From the NCBI RefSeq assembly GCF_023824195.1, contig NZ_CP085442.1, positions 5,091,595-5,155,594 on the forward strand: a stretch of DNA of 64,000 nt, written 5' to 3'. The notes beneath the pieces are model-generated. The model had not been told where the DNA came from. It saw only the letters and a list, made by a program, of their open reading frames with translations, and searched no databases. Positions 34,387 through 43,490 of this stretch are shown here, piece by piece. This DNA comes from Priestia megaterium (lineage in GTDB: Bacteria > Bacillota > Bacilli > Bacillales > Bacillaceae_H). Numbering within the stretch: position 1 is the first letter of the stretch; each line of letters starts with the position of its first letter. The translations under genes were made by a program, and so were the position numbers.

Positions 34387-35634
34387 TTACTTCATTTGAC
34401 GCGTTAATTTTACTTCTGTGGATTTCTTTTTGCCATCGCGATAGAACGTTACGTTCATTTTATCGCCAATTTCTTTTTCAATGTAGAGGTGTTTGCGAAG
34501 TGTCGCCATGTCCCTTACTTTGCTGTGATCTAACTCAACAATCACATCATATTCCTTCAATCCGGCTTTAGCGGCTGGCGACCCTGGCTCGACTTTTAGA
34601 ACAGCGACTCCGTTTACTACCTCATGCGGTAACTTAAGGGTTTCTTTTAAATGATACCCTGATACCTCACTTAATGATAGTGTACTAACTCCAAGATACG
34701 GACGTCTGACTTCACCATATCGTTCTAAGTCATTAATAATGGGTCTAGCCATGTTGATTGGAATCGCAAGACCAATGCCTTCTACTGCTTCTTGGGCAAT
34801 TTTCATGGAATTAATACCGATTAATTCACCATCAATATTAACAAGAGCACCCCCGCTATTACCAGGGTTAATGGCGGCATCTGTTTGAATAACTTCTGAT
34901 TGCCAATCAGGATTTCCATCGCCATTCAAATCTTGAGGAATGACACGGTTAACCCCTGAGACAACTCCTTGTGTAACGGAGCCAGAAAATTGAAGGCCTA
35001 GCGGGTTTCCGATAGCAATTACTGGTTCACCAGCTTTAAGCTTATCCGAATTTCCGAAGGTAGCCACTTTTGTCACGTGGCCTGCGTCAATTTCAAGAAC
35101 TGCTAAGTCCATTAAATCATCGCTGCCAAGAATTTTAGCCGATACCCTTGTACCGTTACTGAAGCTCACTTCAATTTCGTTAGCGCCTTTAATGACATGA
35201 TAGTTTGTCACAATATAAGCTTTATTGCCTTGCTTTTTGTAAATAACACCTGAGCCCGTCCCGGCATCAGTTCGTTCATCATTCCAAAAGCTTTCAGAGT
35301 TCTGAATGTTTACAACTCCTACAACTGCTGCATTGGCTTCAGAAACAGCTTTTGTGACGGCCGTAGTGACGTCAAGAGATACTGACTTTTGGATGGTAGA
35401 TCCTGTTTGTTCATCTCTATTTTCATCCGTCATCCATCCATCTGGCAAAATCCCGTTCCTCACCAAGGCTGGCATAAGAAGCAGTACAATAAGTGCACCT
35501 ATAATTGCTCCAATCAGAGCAGAAGCGAAATATCCTCTGCGGCGTTTAGGCGGCCGACTATTTGGCTCTTGGCCTTCATCATAATGTTCCACACTATCAC
35601 CGAACCCTTCATTTATCATCGTGAATGTCTGCAT
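34387..35634 (-). CDS. htrC: HtrA-type S1C serine protease with PDZ domain
   Basis: A 415-residue membrane-anchored protease: short cytoplasmic N-terminus, one helix (about residues 36-60), trypsin-like domain with triad His in YIVTNYHVIKG, Asp in DDLMDLAVLEI and Ser in INPGNSGGALVN, and a C-terminal PDZ domain (about 310-410). It degrades or refolds misfolded proteins outside the membrane. It follows walJ by 42 bp, as yyxA/htrC does in B. subtilis. The frame is closed by a TGA directly before ATG 35634; neither this ATG nor the one at codon 6 has a clear ribosome-binding site. Confidence 0.93.
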   Translation of the reverse strand: MQTFTMINEGFGDSVEHYDEGQEPNSRPPKRRRGYFASALIGAIIGALIVLLLMPALVRNGILPDGWMTDENRDEQTGSTIQKSVSLDVTTAVTKAVSEANAAVVGVVNIQNSESFWNDERTDAGTGSGVIYKKQGNKAYIVTNYHVIKGANEIEVSFSNGTRVSAKILGSDDLMDLAVLEIDAGHVTKVATFGNSDKLKAGEPVIAIGNPLGLQFSGSVTQGVVSGVNRVIPQDLNGDGNPDWQSEVIQTDAAINPGNSGGALVNIDGELIGINSMKIAQEAVEGIGLAIPINMARPIINDLERYGEVRRPYLGVSTLSLSEVSGYHLKETLKLPHEVVNGVAVLKVEPGSPAAKAGLKEYDVIVELDHSKVRDMATLRKHLYIEKEIGDKMNVTFYRDGKKKSTEVKLTRQMK

Positions 35635-35676
35635 TCACGTACTAAATGAAGTTATTTTTCGCTTCCTTTCTGGAGA

Positions 35677-36471
35677 CTATACATAAACAATATCAGTTGG
35701 TCTTTTTGGATCTGTATCACATAGAAGAATATTGTCCTCTACATTGATGTCTTTTTGTTGTAACACTTGCGCAACAGACATGCGGGCAATTTCCTTCATG
35801 TTATTGTCTTGACTCAAATGCGCTAAGTAAATGCGTTTGGTTTGATCTCCAATCACATCTGCCATTGCAAGAGCCGCGTCTTCATTTGATACATGTCCCA
35901 CGTCGCTTAGAATTCGTCTTTTAATGCTCCAAGGGTAACGCCCCATTCTCAGCATTTCAACATCATGATTGCTTTCAAATACGTACATATCGCTATTTTT
36001 AATCGTACCTTTCATGCGGTCACTTACATAGCCGGTATCCGTAATAAGGGTTAATTTTTTAGACCCTTGATGAAAGACATAAAACATAGGCTCTGCAGCA
36101 TCATGCGAAACACCAAAAGACTCCACTTCCAATTGACCAAACGATTTCGTTTGGCCAATTTCAAAGTGAAACTTCTGTTCCATATCAATGTTACCGATCA
36201 ACCCATCCATTGCTTTCCACGTTTTTTCATTTGCGAAAATAGGGAGCTTATATTTACGTGCCAGAACACCTAGTCCTTTAATATGGTCACTATGTTCGTG
36301 AGTCACTAAAATTCCTGATAAATCCGGGATATTGCGATTTACTTGTTGAAATAGAGCTTCCATTTGTTTTCCGCTCAGCCCTGCATCAACTAGTAAGGAA
36401 TGTTCTCCATCACTTACTAAAATCGCATTTCCTGTGCTCCCACTCGCTAGCACGCTGAAATGCAGGCTCAT
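35677..36471 (-). CDS. walJ: MBL-fold metallohydrolase WalJ (YycJ)
   Basis: A 264-residue metallo-beta-lactamase-fold enzyme with the metal motif [11 protein letters not shown] (HxHxDH), [10 protein letters not shown] at the first strand pair, [10 protein letters not shown] and AHLSQDNN. It is the conserved fifth gene of the walRKHIJ operon, linked in Firmicutes to cell-wall homeostasis and DNA repair or replication coordination; its biochemical substrate is not settled. It lies 18 bp after walI. Confidence 0.95.
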   Translation of the reverse strand: MSLHFSVLASGSTGNAILVSDGEHSLLVDAGLSGKQMEALFQQVNRNIPDLSGILVTHEHSDHIKGLGVLARKYKLPIFANEKTWKAMDGLIGNIDMEQKFHFEIGQTKSFGQLEVESFGVSHDAAEPMFYVFHQGSKKLTLITDTGYVSDRMKGTIKNSDMYVFESNHDVEMLRMGRYPWSIKRRILSDVGHVSNEDAALAMADVIGDQTKRIYLAHLSQDNNMKEIARMSVAQVLQQKDINVEDNILLCDTDPKRPTDIVYV

Positions 36472-36489
36472 TTATCTCACTCCAAATAC

Positions 36490-37269
36490 TTATTTATTTC
36501 CTTTTTTAATGATCTGCCCTTCAAAGGCATTTACAAAATAACTCGTATCTCCATTTACAACAATGTGCCAAGTTGGTGCTAAAACTTGAGAATTTAGTAA
36601 CGGCAGATCAAACGTATAGTATCCAAACTCTACGTCTGTCACTTTATCTTTCTTTTTCAATTCGTCCTTCAAAAACAAATTTTCTAAGGCTTTTAAAGGA
36701 GACAAAACATCCTGCTCATCATCCAACGTTTTCACAGAACCTAGCATCGTTTGTTCATATGAAACAATTTCACCTTTATCATTTAAATGAGCAATAATCA
36801 TGCCATTTTCATTGTCATAGATTTTGTGCTTCTTATATTGTTGAAAGAATGTAACTGTTTTTTTCTCTTTATTAACATTCCATAGCTCATAATCTTCACC
36901 CGAGAGCACATATCGTTTTAAAAATTGACTTAGCTTTGCTTTTGTATTTTTTTCAGGCACTGAAAAAGGTTTGTCTAATACGCTTCGAATTGTTTTTTCC
37001 TCAAGCAGCGCTGCTTTTTGTTCTTTAAGCTTTTTTAAATCTTCATCTTTAAACAGTTTGCTTTTAGCATTTAACGACGAAGCTTCCTTCACATCTGTAG
37101 GTAAATGTTTATATTCAATGCCTTCACTCGTTAATTGTTCTTCAACGCTCGACTCTACAAATAGAGAGTACTGATCTTCTTGATGAGTTTTAAAAATTTG
37201 ATAGCCTAAGTAAATATTAAGAATCAAGAAAGTGAAAATAAAGATGGTTTTTGTTCTATTCCAATCCAT
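36490..37269 (-). CDS. walI: WalK-interacting regulatory protein WalI (YycI)
   Basis: A 259-residue protein anchored by one N-terminal helix (residues about 6-26, KTIFIFTFLILNIYLGYQIF) with an extracytoplasmic YycI domain ending in FEGQIIKKG. With WalH it forms a membrane complex that restrains the WalK kinase. Start: ATG at 37269 follows AAGGAGGCGATAACG within the end of walH; an upstream-extended frame lacks such a site. It overlaps the walH stop by 14 bp. Confidence 0.94.
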   Translation of the reverse strand: MDWNRTKTIFIFTFLILNIYLGYQIFKTHQEDQYSLFVESSVEEQLTSEGIEYKHLPTDVKEASSLNAKSKLFKDEDLKKLKEQKAALLEEKTIRSVLDKPFSVPEKNTKAKLSQFLKRYVLSGEDYELWNVNKEKKTVTFFQQYKKHKIYDNENGMIIAHLNDKGEIVSYEQTMLGSVKTLDDEQDVLSPLKALENLFLKDELKKKDKVTDVEFGYYTFDLPLLNSQVLAPTWHIVVNGDTSYFVNAFEGQIIKKGNK

Positions 37270-38623
37270 CGTTATCGCCTCCTTCGGTCGGCGGTGCAAT
37301 TCGATACCATTTGCTATTATAATAATAGAACCAAGAAGGAACGAGTTTGACAGAATTAGAATTAAACTCAACCGTCTTTTCACCGGTTTTCGGCTGCTGT
37401 GACACTTCTTCTAGCTGATAGCCTATTGAAATATCTTTTAACAGATTCGGGTCAAAGTTTTGGTGTTTTTCAATTAATTGAATCACCTTTTGAGATGACT
37501 GCAGCTTTTCTACACTCGAATCCTGTACTCTTACAAAACGATAAAGAGGACGACGGTAATTTAAAATCTCCGCATTTCCCCATCTCTGATATATTTCAGT
37601 CATTCCCTGATTGCTGTACACTGGATAGTTATCTTTATAATAACGATAGCTAATTTCTTTTGTAATACGATTCCAGCTGTTGAACCTGTAATTAGATTCC
37701 GTCCAGCCGCCGTGGTCATTAACGAAGCTAAAGCTGCGATTTATTAAATTATAATCTTCCATTACCTCGGTCGTGGAATTTACAAGATTCACATATTCCA
37801 TCACATCTGTCTTCGTATTGACATTAATCACTTTTGTACCTTCGGTGTAGACATCTCGGTTTGTAGACGTTTCTTTCCGTGCATAGTCTGGGTTGTTAAA
37901 AAGCGCTTCTTTATATTTTTCAATATCTAAATGCCTCATGCTCGTATAGTAGACTTCACTATTCATCGTGATATTATTTTCCGGAAGGAAGATATACCGA
38001 TTTTTGTTTTCTTTATATACAAAGCTCGGGGCATACGTACGTTTCATTTTATCTTCTAATTCTTTGATATCATCTTTGGCCAAATTCTTGACTGTAACCG
38101 AATAAATCTTTTTTTGCTCATAATTCACAAGATACACGCTCACGAAAAAGGAAGGTGTACGCTTAATTTTAATGAGTACACGGTCAAATGTTTGATTAGG
38201 CAAAGACGTTTGAGAAAATGAAAAAAGCTGTTGAAATGTTTTCAAAGGTAGCGCGCCTGGATACAACACTTCAATAGAATTACTTCCATGGACATAATTT
38301 AAAAATCCATCAGGAGAAATAGCATCCGAAACGTCCGTCACATTCGAAAATTTCCACTTTTTCATTTCATTTACCCATTTGTTTACATCATCTTCGTCGT
38401 GAGACATGTAGTGATTATCATTTCGATGATAGAGAACTTCTGTTGGAAGAATATGATCTTCTATTTTACTTTTTGAACTCACTTCAACTTCCTGCAAATG
38501 TTGATTTTTTGAAATGACCTTATAAGAAGGCTGATACGTCCATATATGATACGTCATAATTAAACTGGAAGCGACGAGAACAACTAAGATGGCCGTTTTG
38601 ATATGTTCATATCTCATTCCCAT
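37256..38623 (-). CDS. walH: WalK-interacting regulatory protein WalH (YycH)
   Basis: A 455-residue protein with one N-terminal helix (about residues 8-28) and a large extracytoplasmic YycH region (for example SYRYYKDNYPVYSNQGMTEI). It works with WalI to dampen WalK signalling. The start is uncertain: ATG 38623 lies inside the end of walK and ATG 38617 overlaps the walK stop as ATGA. Either is close and translationally coupled. Confidence 0.93.
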   Translation of the reverse strand: MGMRYEHIKTAILVVLVASSLIMTYHIWTYQPSYKVISKNQHLQEVEVSSKSKIEDHILPTEVLYHRNDNHYMSHDEDDVNKWVNEMKKWKFSNVTDVSDAISPDGFLNYVHGSNSIEVLYPGALPLKTFQQLFSFSQTSLPNQTFDRVLIKIKRTPSFFVSVYLVNYEQKKIYSVTVKNLAKDDIKELEDKMKRTYAPSFVYKENKNRYIFLPENNITMNSEVYYTSMRHLDIEKYKEALFNNPDYARKETSTNRDVYTEGTKVINVNTKTDVMEYVNLVNSTTEVMEDYNLINRSFSFVNDHGGWTESNYRFNSWNRITKEISYRYYKDNYPVYSNQGMTEIYQRWGNAEILNYRRPLYRFVRVQDSSVEKLQSSQKVIQLIEKHQNFDPNLLKDISIGYQLEEVSQQPKTGEKTVEFNSNSVKLVPSWFYYYNSKWYRIAPPTEGGDNDGLE

Positions 38624-40521
38624 TCGTCATCATTCTCACTTTCAATCGGAAGAGTAAAGTAAATCGTTGTTCCTTTTCCTTCCTGACTATCTGCCCAAAT
38701 GCGTCCATCATGTGCTTCAATAATTTCCTTGGCAATAGCAAGCCCTAATCCTGTTCCGCCTAATTTACGCGTTCGTGCTTTATCTACACGATAGAAGCGT
38801 TCGAAAATTTTAGCTAAATTTGATTTTGGAATTCCCATACCTTGGTCTTTAATGCTCACAACAATTTCATGCGTATGCTGAGCAATTGAAAATGTAATGG
38901 TTCCGCCTTCAGGTGAATATTTTATTGCATTGGAAATAATGTTATCTAATACTTGTGTAATTTTATCTTGATCGATAGCGACATAGATTGCTTCATTTGG
39001 CAAGTCGCGCACGAACGAAATACCTTGTTCAATTGTCATTTCAAAGCGATCAATGATGTAATGATAGAACTTCACAAAATTGATTGGGTCACGACTAAAT
39101 CGGTAGTCTTGGCTATCTAGCTTAGATAATTGAAGCAAGTCGTTAACGAGACGAATCATTCGTTCTGTTTCCGTTTGCGTTACATTTAAAAATGTTGGAG
39201 CTAAGTCCTTATCTTGCCATGCTCCTTCTGCAAGCGCATCTAAATAACTGCGCATCGTTGTTAACGGCGTACGCAATTCATGTGAAACATTCGCTACAAA
39301 TTCTCGGCGATCCTGATCAATTTTCTCCTGCTCTGTAATATCATGCAAGACAATGATAATCCCGTTAATAAAACCGGTCTCTTTTTGAATAGCGGAAATG
39401 GTAGCTCTTAAAATAAAGGGATCCGATTTTGTACTAAAGTCCAAAATTAATGACTCTTGATTAGCGAGCAAGCTTTCAAACGTATGCGTTTCTTCAAGAT
39501 CTAATAGGGAAACAACTGGATCAGACAAAACCGTTTCACGTGAAACATTTAGCATAGCTGCGGCTGGATCATTAATTAAAATTACTCTTCCCTTTCGATC
39601 CGTCGCAATAACGCCGTCCGTCATATGAGCTAATACCGAACTAAGCTTACGGCGCTCCCCTTCTGTAGTTGCCTGTGCTTCTTGAAGCTTTCTTGTTAAG
39701 TTGTTGAATGTGAGAGCTAGCTGACCAATTTCATCATACCCGTATACCTTAGCTTTTCTCGTAAAATTCCCTTTGGCCATCTCAAGTGCTTGTTTTCTCA
39801 TTTCAGACATTGGACGAGTAATGGTCTGAGCTAAAAACACGCCTAAAATAGCTGTAATAAAAAGAGCAATCACCGTGCCTGCTTTAAAGATCTGATTGAT
39901 ATTACTCATTTGATCGTAAACAGGCTCCATGGAAGCTGTTAAGTAAATAGCACCTAAGATTTCTTCGCTAGACTGAACTTTTCCATTTTTATTAGTTGAA
40001 TTTGATTGACTGGCACCTACTTTATCCTGTAAACGAATAGGCTGTATCATAACTCTGATTCGCTGTCCGCTTTGATCAACAAATACATTATCAGAGTTCG
40101 TTCCTGCTAACAACGCATTTGTAATCGCTAAATCATTAGTCTTTTTACCTATGATCTGTTGAGGATTTGAGTTCGATGTAGCAATGATTCTTCTATTTTG
40201 GTCAATGACTCTTACTTCAGAAATGTCATTCATATCATTTGAAGCTAAATTGGGTCTTGAAGCAAAATCTCGTAAAATAGTCTTTAAGTCTTCCTCAAGA
40301 GTGGGTGAATCATCATCACGATTTTTCACCATTTCTTGTCCAATATTATACGTCAGCAAGTCTGTCCGCTCTTGAAGAGACGTTCGAAAGTTGTTAACTA
40401 ATTCTTTTTCTAATTGTCGTGCAAAATAGACCCCAATAATTTGCATCGCAATTAAAATGAGCAGCACATAAATCAATACAAACTTTAAATGAATAGATTG
40501 CAGGAGCCTTACTTTCTTCAT
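38614..40521 (-). CDS. walK: Essential cell-wall sensor histidine kinase WalK (YycG)
   Basis: A 635-residue kinase: helix 1 (about 14-34), extracytoplasmic sensor of roughly 165 residues, helix 2 (about 205-225), HAMP, cytoplasmic PAS (about 285-395), HisKA with FVANVSHELRTPLT (His near 414), and HATPase with NAIKYSPEGG, DQGMGIP, FERFYRVDKARTRKLGGTGLGLAI. It adjusts autolysin expression to cell-wall metabolism by phosphorylating WalR. The extracytoplasmic region carries an SNSTNKNGK insert, making it longer than the 611-residue B. subtilis protein. A parS-like site lies within the gene at 39532-39547. Confidence 0.97.
   Translation of the reverse strand: MKKVRLLQSIHLKFVLIYVLLILIAMQIIGVYFARQLEKELVNNFRTSLQERTDLLTYNIGQEMVKNRDDDSPTLEEDLKTILRDFASRPNLASNDMNDISEVRVIDQNRRIIATSNSNPQQIIGKKTNDLAITNALLAGTNSDNVFVDQSGQRIRVMIQPIRLQDKVGASQSNSTNKNGKVQSSEEILGAIYLTASMEPVYDQMSNINQIFKAGTVIALFITAILGVFLAQTITRPMSEMRKQALEMAKGNFTRKAKVYGYDEIGQLALTFNNLTRKLQEAQATTEGERRKLSSVLAHMTDGVIATDRKGRVILINDPAAAMLNVSRETVLSDPVVSLLDLEETHTFESLLANQESLILDFSTKSDPFILRATISAIQKETGFINGIIIVLHDITEQEKIDQDRREFVANVSHELRTPLTTMRSYLDALAEGAWQDKDLAPTFLNVTQTETERMIRLVNDLLQLSKLDSQDYRFSRDPINFVKFYHYIIDRFEMTIEQGISFVRDLPNEAIYVAIDQDKITQVLDNIISNAIKYSPEGGTITFSIAQHTHEIVVSIKDQGMGIPKSNLAKIFERFYRVDKARTRKLGGTGLGLAIAKEIIEAHDGRIWADSQEGKGTTIYFTLPIESENDDEWE
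39532..39547 (+). promoter_or_regulatory. parS-like centromere site inside walK
   Basis: CGTTTCACGTGAAACA matches the Spo0J/ParB site consensus (TGTTTCACGTGAAACA) at 15 of 16 positions. It encodes part of NVSRETVL. Confidence 0.85.
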
Positions 40522-40527
40522 CTAAAA

Positions 40528-41235
40528 TTACTCCTGCTCTGGGCTGCGTAAATAATAGCCTACTCCACGTCTTGTTACAATCCACATTGGATGGCTTGGA
40601 TTATCTTCAATTTTTTCACGTAATCTTCGAACTGTTACATCTACCGTACGCACATCACCAAAATAGTCATAACCCCATACAGTTTGAAGCAAGTGTTCAC
40701 GCGTCATGACTTGTCCAATGTGCTTCGCTAAATAATGCAGCAGCTCAAATTCACGGTGAGTCAGTTCAATCGTTTCTCCGCGCTTAGACACGATATAAGC
40801 ATCTGGGTGAATAACAAGTGCTCCAATCGTAATTTCATTCGTTTCGCTTTCTTCCGTTGGAACAGCTACCTGCTGATGTCTACGTAAATTAGCTTTTACA
40901 CGTGCTAATAATTCACGCGTACTGAACGGCTTAGTTACATAATCATCTGCACCTAATTCTAGACCTAAAACTTTGTCAATTTCAGAGTCTTTTGCTGTTA
41001 ACATGATAATTGGCATATCATATTTTTTGCGCACTTCTCGGCAAACTTCCATTCCATCTTTCTGAGGAAGCATAATATCTAATAAAATCATTTCAGGCTG
41101 TACTTCTTCCACTTTTTCAAGTGCTTCTACGCCATCATAAGCACAAAATACTTCGTAACCTTCTTTTTGCAAATTAAACTTTAAAATATCTGCAATCGGC
41201 TTTTCGTCATCTACGACTAAAATACGTTTATCCAT
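40528..41235 (-). CDS. walR: Essential response regulator WalR (YycF)
   Basis: A 235-residue OmpR-family regulator with receiver motifs [19 protein letters not shown] (phospho-Asp about residue 53) and [15 protein letters not shown], and a C-terminal winged helix ([26 protein letters not shown]). It controls autolysins and wall synthesis. Start: ATG at 41235 ([11 protein letters not shown]) matches the usual N-terminus and has AGGAG 10 nt upstream; an ATG 2 codons earlier is nearer to it. First gene of walRKHIJ-htrC. Confidence 0.97.
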   Translation of the reverse strand: MDKRILVVDDEKPIADILKFNLQKEGYEVFCAYDGVEALEKVEEVQPEMILLDIMLPQKDGMEVCREVRKKYDMPIIMLTAKDSEIDKVLGLELGADDYVTKPFSTRELLARVKANLRRHQQVAVPTEESETNEITIGALVIHPDAYIVSKRGETIELTHREFELLHYLAKHIGQVMTREHLLQTVWGYDYFGDVRTVDVTVRRLREKIEDNPSHPMWIVTRRGVGYYLRSPEQE

Positions 41236-41461
41236 GATCATCGTTCTCCTTTATTAGTTGAAGCAAAATATAAAAGATAGTATTCATACTGTTTGAATAC
41301 CGTAGTTTTATTATACTTGATAACCCTTGAAACGTCACAAGTTCATCCTCTACTATACATGAAGATATATGATTTTCAACCATCCCTAAATAAAAAAGTA
41401 ATATATTACCATAAAAGAGATACAAAGCAAATAACGTTTTCTTTTAAATGTAAATAAAAGA

Positions 41462-41496
41462 AAAAAGCATGACTTTAAATAAAGTCATGCTTTTTG
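41462..41496 (-). terminator. Terminator of the tRNA cluster
   Basis: Arms AAAAAGCATGACTTT and exact complement with a 4-nt loop, downstream of tRNA-Phe. The T-run is provided by the stem's own end, so it also works toward the plus strand. Confidence 0.85.
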
Positions 41497-41497
41497 A

Positions 41498-41570
41498 TGG
41501 CTCGGGACGGAATCGAACCGCCGACACAAGGATTTTCAGTCCTTTGCTCTACCAACTGAGCTACCGAGCC
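41498..41570 (-). tRNA. tRNA-Phe (GAA)
   Basis: 73-nt cloverleaf: acceptor GGCTCGG/CCGAGCC, D-arm AGCTCAGTTGGTAGAGC, anticodon loop CTGAAAA with GAA, T-arm GGTTCGATTCC. CCA is not encoded. Confidence 0.97.
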
Positions 41571-41574
41571 AAAA

Positions 41575-41650
41575 TGGCGGTCCCGACGGGAATCGAACCC
41601 GCGATCTCCTGCGTGACAGGCAGGCATGTTAACCGCTACACCACGGGACC
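41575..41650 (-). tRNA. tRNA-Asp (GTC)
   Basis: 76-nt cloverleaf including encoded CCA: acceptor GGTCCCG/CGGGACC, anticodon GTC in CTGTCAC, T-arm GGTTCGATTCC. Confidence 0.97.
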
Positions 41651-41685
41651 TCAGTCTATATGCTATGTATTAAAAATATTAAAAA

Positions 41686-41757
41686 TGACCCGTACGGGAT
41701 TCGAACCCGTGTTACCGCCGTGAAAGGGCGGTGTCTTAACCGCTTGACCAACGGGCC
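41686..41757 (-). tRNA. tRNA-Glu (TTC)
   Basis: 72-nt cloverleaf: acceptor GGCCCGT/ACGGGTC (one G-T pair), anticodon TTC in CTTTCAC, T-arm GGTTCGAATCC. CCA is not encoded. Confidence 0.97.
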
Positions 41758-41772
41758 ACGTTGTAACAAAAG

Positions 41773-41845
41773 TGAGCCATGAAGGACTCGAACCTTCGAC
41801 CCTCTGATTAAAAGTCAGATGCTCTACCAACTGAGCTAATGGCTC
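41773..41845 (-). tRNA. tRNA-Lys (TTT)
   Basis: 73-nt cloverleaf: acceptor GAGCCAT/ATGGCTC, D-arm AGCTCAGTTGGTAGAGC, anticodon TTT in CTTTTAA, T-arm GGTTCGAGTCC. First tRNA of the cluster in transcription order; CCA is not encoded. Confidence 0.97.
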
Positions 41846-41869
41846 ATGTTATATCTCTTAGCGACGCTT

Positions 41870-41875
41870 ATTATA
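41870..41875 (-). promoter_or_regulatory. -10 box of the tRNA cluster promoter
   Basis: TATAAT on the minus strand, 25 bp before tRNA-Lys. The -35 region is poor (ATTCAT at 17 bp). Confidence 0.55.
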
Positions 41876-41974
41876 ATAACATGATATTTCATATGAATGC
41901 AATAGTTTTTTTAAAACTTTCTTTTTATTATTAAGCTTTTTTTATATCTTGTTAACAAAGCACCAATTATAAAT

Positions 41975-42011
41975 AAAAAAGGTTAGCTCACGAGGAGCTA
42001 ACCTTTTTTAT
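41975..42011 (-). terminator. Terminator of purA
   Basis: GGTTAGCTC/GAGCTAACC stem with 5-nt loop and A/T flanks, immediately downstream of the purA stop. Confidence 0.93.
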
Positions 42012-43298
42012 TTAGCTATATACACCACGTAATACATTTGTTTGTGTACGATCTGGACCTACAGAGAAAATAGATAAAGGAATACCTGTTAATTGAGACA
42101 CGCGCTCTAAGTAGTGGCGAGCGTTATCAGGTAACTCATCTAATGTTTTCACACCCGTAATATCTTCTGTCCAACCTGGAAGCTCTTCATATACAGGTTC
42201 GCATTCTGCAAGTGTTTTTAAGCTAGCAGGGAATTCTTCCATAACTTCCCCTTTATAACGGTAAGCTACACAAATCTTTAATGTCTCAATTCCCGTTAAT
42301 ACATCAATTGAGTTTAAAGATAAATCTGTGATTCCGCTAACGCGACGAGCATGACGTACAACTACACTGTCGAACCAACCTACACGGCGAGGACGACCAG
42401 TTGTTGTACCATATTCACGTCCTACTTCACGGATTTGATCACCGATTTCGTTTGTTAATTCAGTTGGGAAAGGACCGTCACCAACACGAGTTGTATACGC
42501 TTTTGATACACCTACAACGTGTTTGATTTTAGATGGACCTACACCAGAACCAATTGTTACTCCACCCGCTACTGGGTTTGAAGATGTAACAAATGGATAT
42601 GTTCCTTGATCGATATCTAACATAACACCTTGTGCGCCTTCAAATAGTACGCGACGTCCTTCGTCTAACGCATCATTTAATACTACTGATGTATCAACAA
42701 CATATTTTGCAACTTGTTGACCATACTCATAGTACTCATCTAAAATTTCTTCTAATGTAAAGCCTTCTACTTCATACATTTTTTCAAGAAGGCGATTCTT
42801 TTCAGCTAAGTTTTGTGTTAATTTTGCTTCAAATACTTCACGGTCTAGTAAATCGGCAATTCGAATACCAACACGTGCTGCTTTATCCATATAAGCTGGT
42901 CCAATACCTTTTTTCGTTGTACCAATCTTATTTTCACCTTTACGTTCTTCTTCAACTTCATCTAATTTTAAATGATATGGAAGAATCACATGAGCTCGGT
43001 TACTAATACGTAAGTTTTCTGTTGTTACACCGCGATCATGTAAGTATTTTAATTCTTGAACAAGCGCTTTTGGATCGACAACCATACCGTTTCCAATTAC
43101 ACACGTTTTGTCATTATAAAAAATACCTGAAGGAATTAAATGTAACTTATAAGTTTCACCATTAAACTTAATTGTGTGACCTGCATTGTTCCCACCTTGG
43201 TAACGTGCAATCACTTCTGCATTTTCTGATAGGAAGTCTGTAATCTTCCCTTTTCCTTCATCTCCCCATTGTGTTCCTACTACAACGACTGAAGACAT
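42012..43298 (-). CDS. purA: Adenylosuccinate synthetase
   Basis: A 428-residue GTP-dependent enzyme joining IMP and aspartate, the first committed step to AMP. Seen: [14 protein letters not shown] (GTP P-loop), [37 protein letters not shown] and the C-terminal [11 protein letters not shown] at 43298 follows CGGAGGTG. It stands alone between the tRNA cluster and dnaB and has its own promoter with a PurR-box-like element, so purine repression by PurR is likely. Confidence 0.97.
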   Translation of the reverse strand: MSSVVVVGTQWGDEGKGKITDFLSENAEVIARYQGGNNAGHTIKFNGETYKLHLIPSGIFYNDKTCVIGNGMVVDPKALVQELKYLHDRGVTTENLRISNRAHVILPYHLKLDEVEEERKGENKIGTTKKGIGPAYMDKAARVGIRIADLLDREVFEAKLTQNLAEKNRLLEKMYEVEGFTLEEILDEYYEYGQQVAKYVVDTSVVLNDALDEGRRVLFEGAQGVMLDIDQGTYPFVTSSNPVAGGVTIGSGVGPSKIKHVVGVSKAYTTRVGDGPFPTELTNEIGDQIREVGREYGTTTGRPRRVGWFDSVVVRHARRVSGITDLSLNSIDVLTGIETLKICVAYRYKGEVMEEFPASLKTLAECEPVYEELPGWTEDITGVKTLDELPDNARHYLERVSQLTGIPLSIFSVGPDRTQTNVLRGVYS

Positions 43299-43358
43299 AT
43301 CTTAAGCACCTCCGCTTAGTAAGCAACAGCTCACTACGACATAATTTAACCATGGATA

Positions 43359-43402
43359 AGTGTATCAATTTATCACGCTAAAGTCAATTAAATCCGAACG
43401 AT
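43359..43402 (-). promoter_or_regulatory. purA promoter with PurBox-like element
   Basis: Minus strand: TTGACT (43387-43382), 17-bp spacer, TACACT (43364-43359). Adjacent upstream on the plus strand AAATCCGAACGAT (43390-43402) matches the PurR PurBox consensus (AWWWCCGAACWWT) at 12 of 13 positions. A clear second, inverted box was not found. Confidence 0.65.
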
Positions 43403-43462
43403 TTAACAAAAGTTATTACAAATATATCGTATTTTGCGGAACGAATGCGATAACAATAAAAT

Positions 43463-43490
43463 AAAACCTCTCATATTGAGAGGTTTTATG
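43463..43490 (-). terminator. Terminator of dnaB
   Basis: Arms AAAACCTCTCA/TGAGAGGTTTT with a 3-nt loop, followed on the minus strand by ATTTTATTG. Confidence 0.88.
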
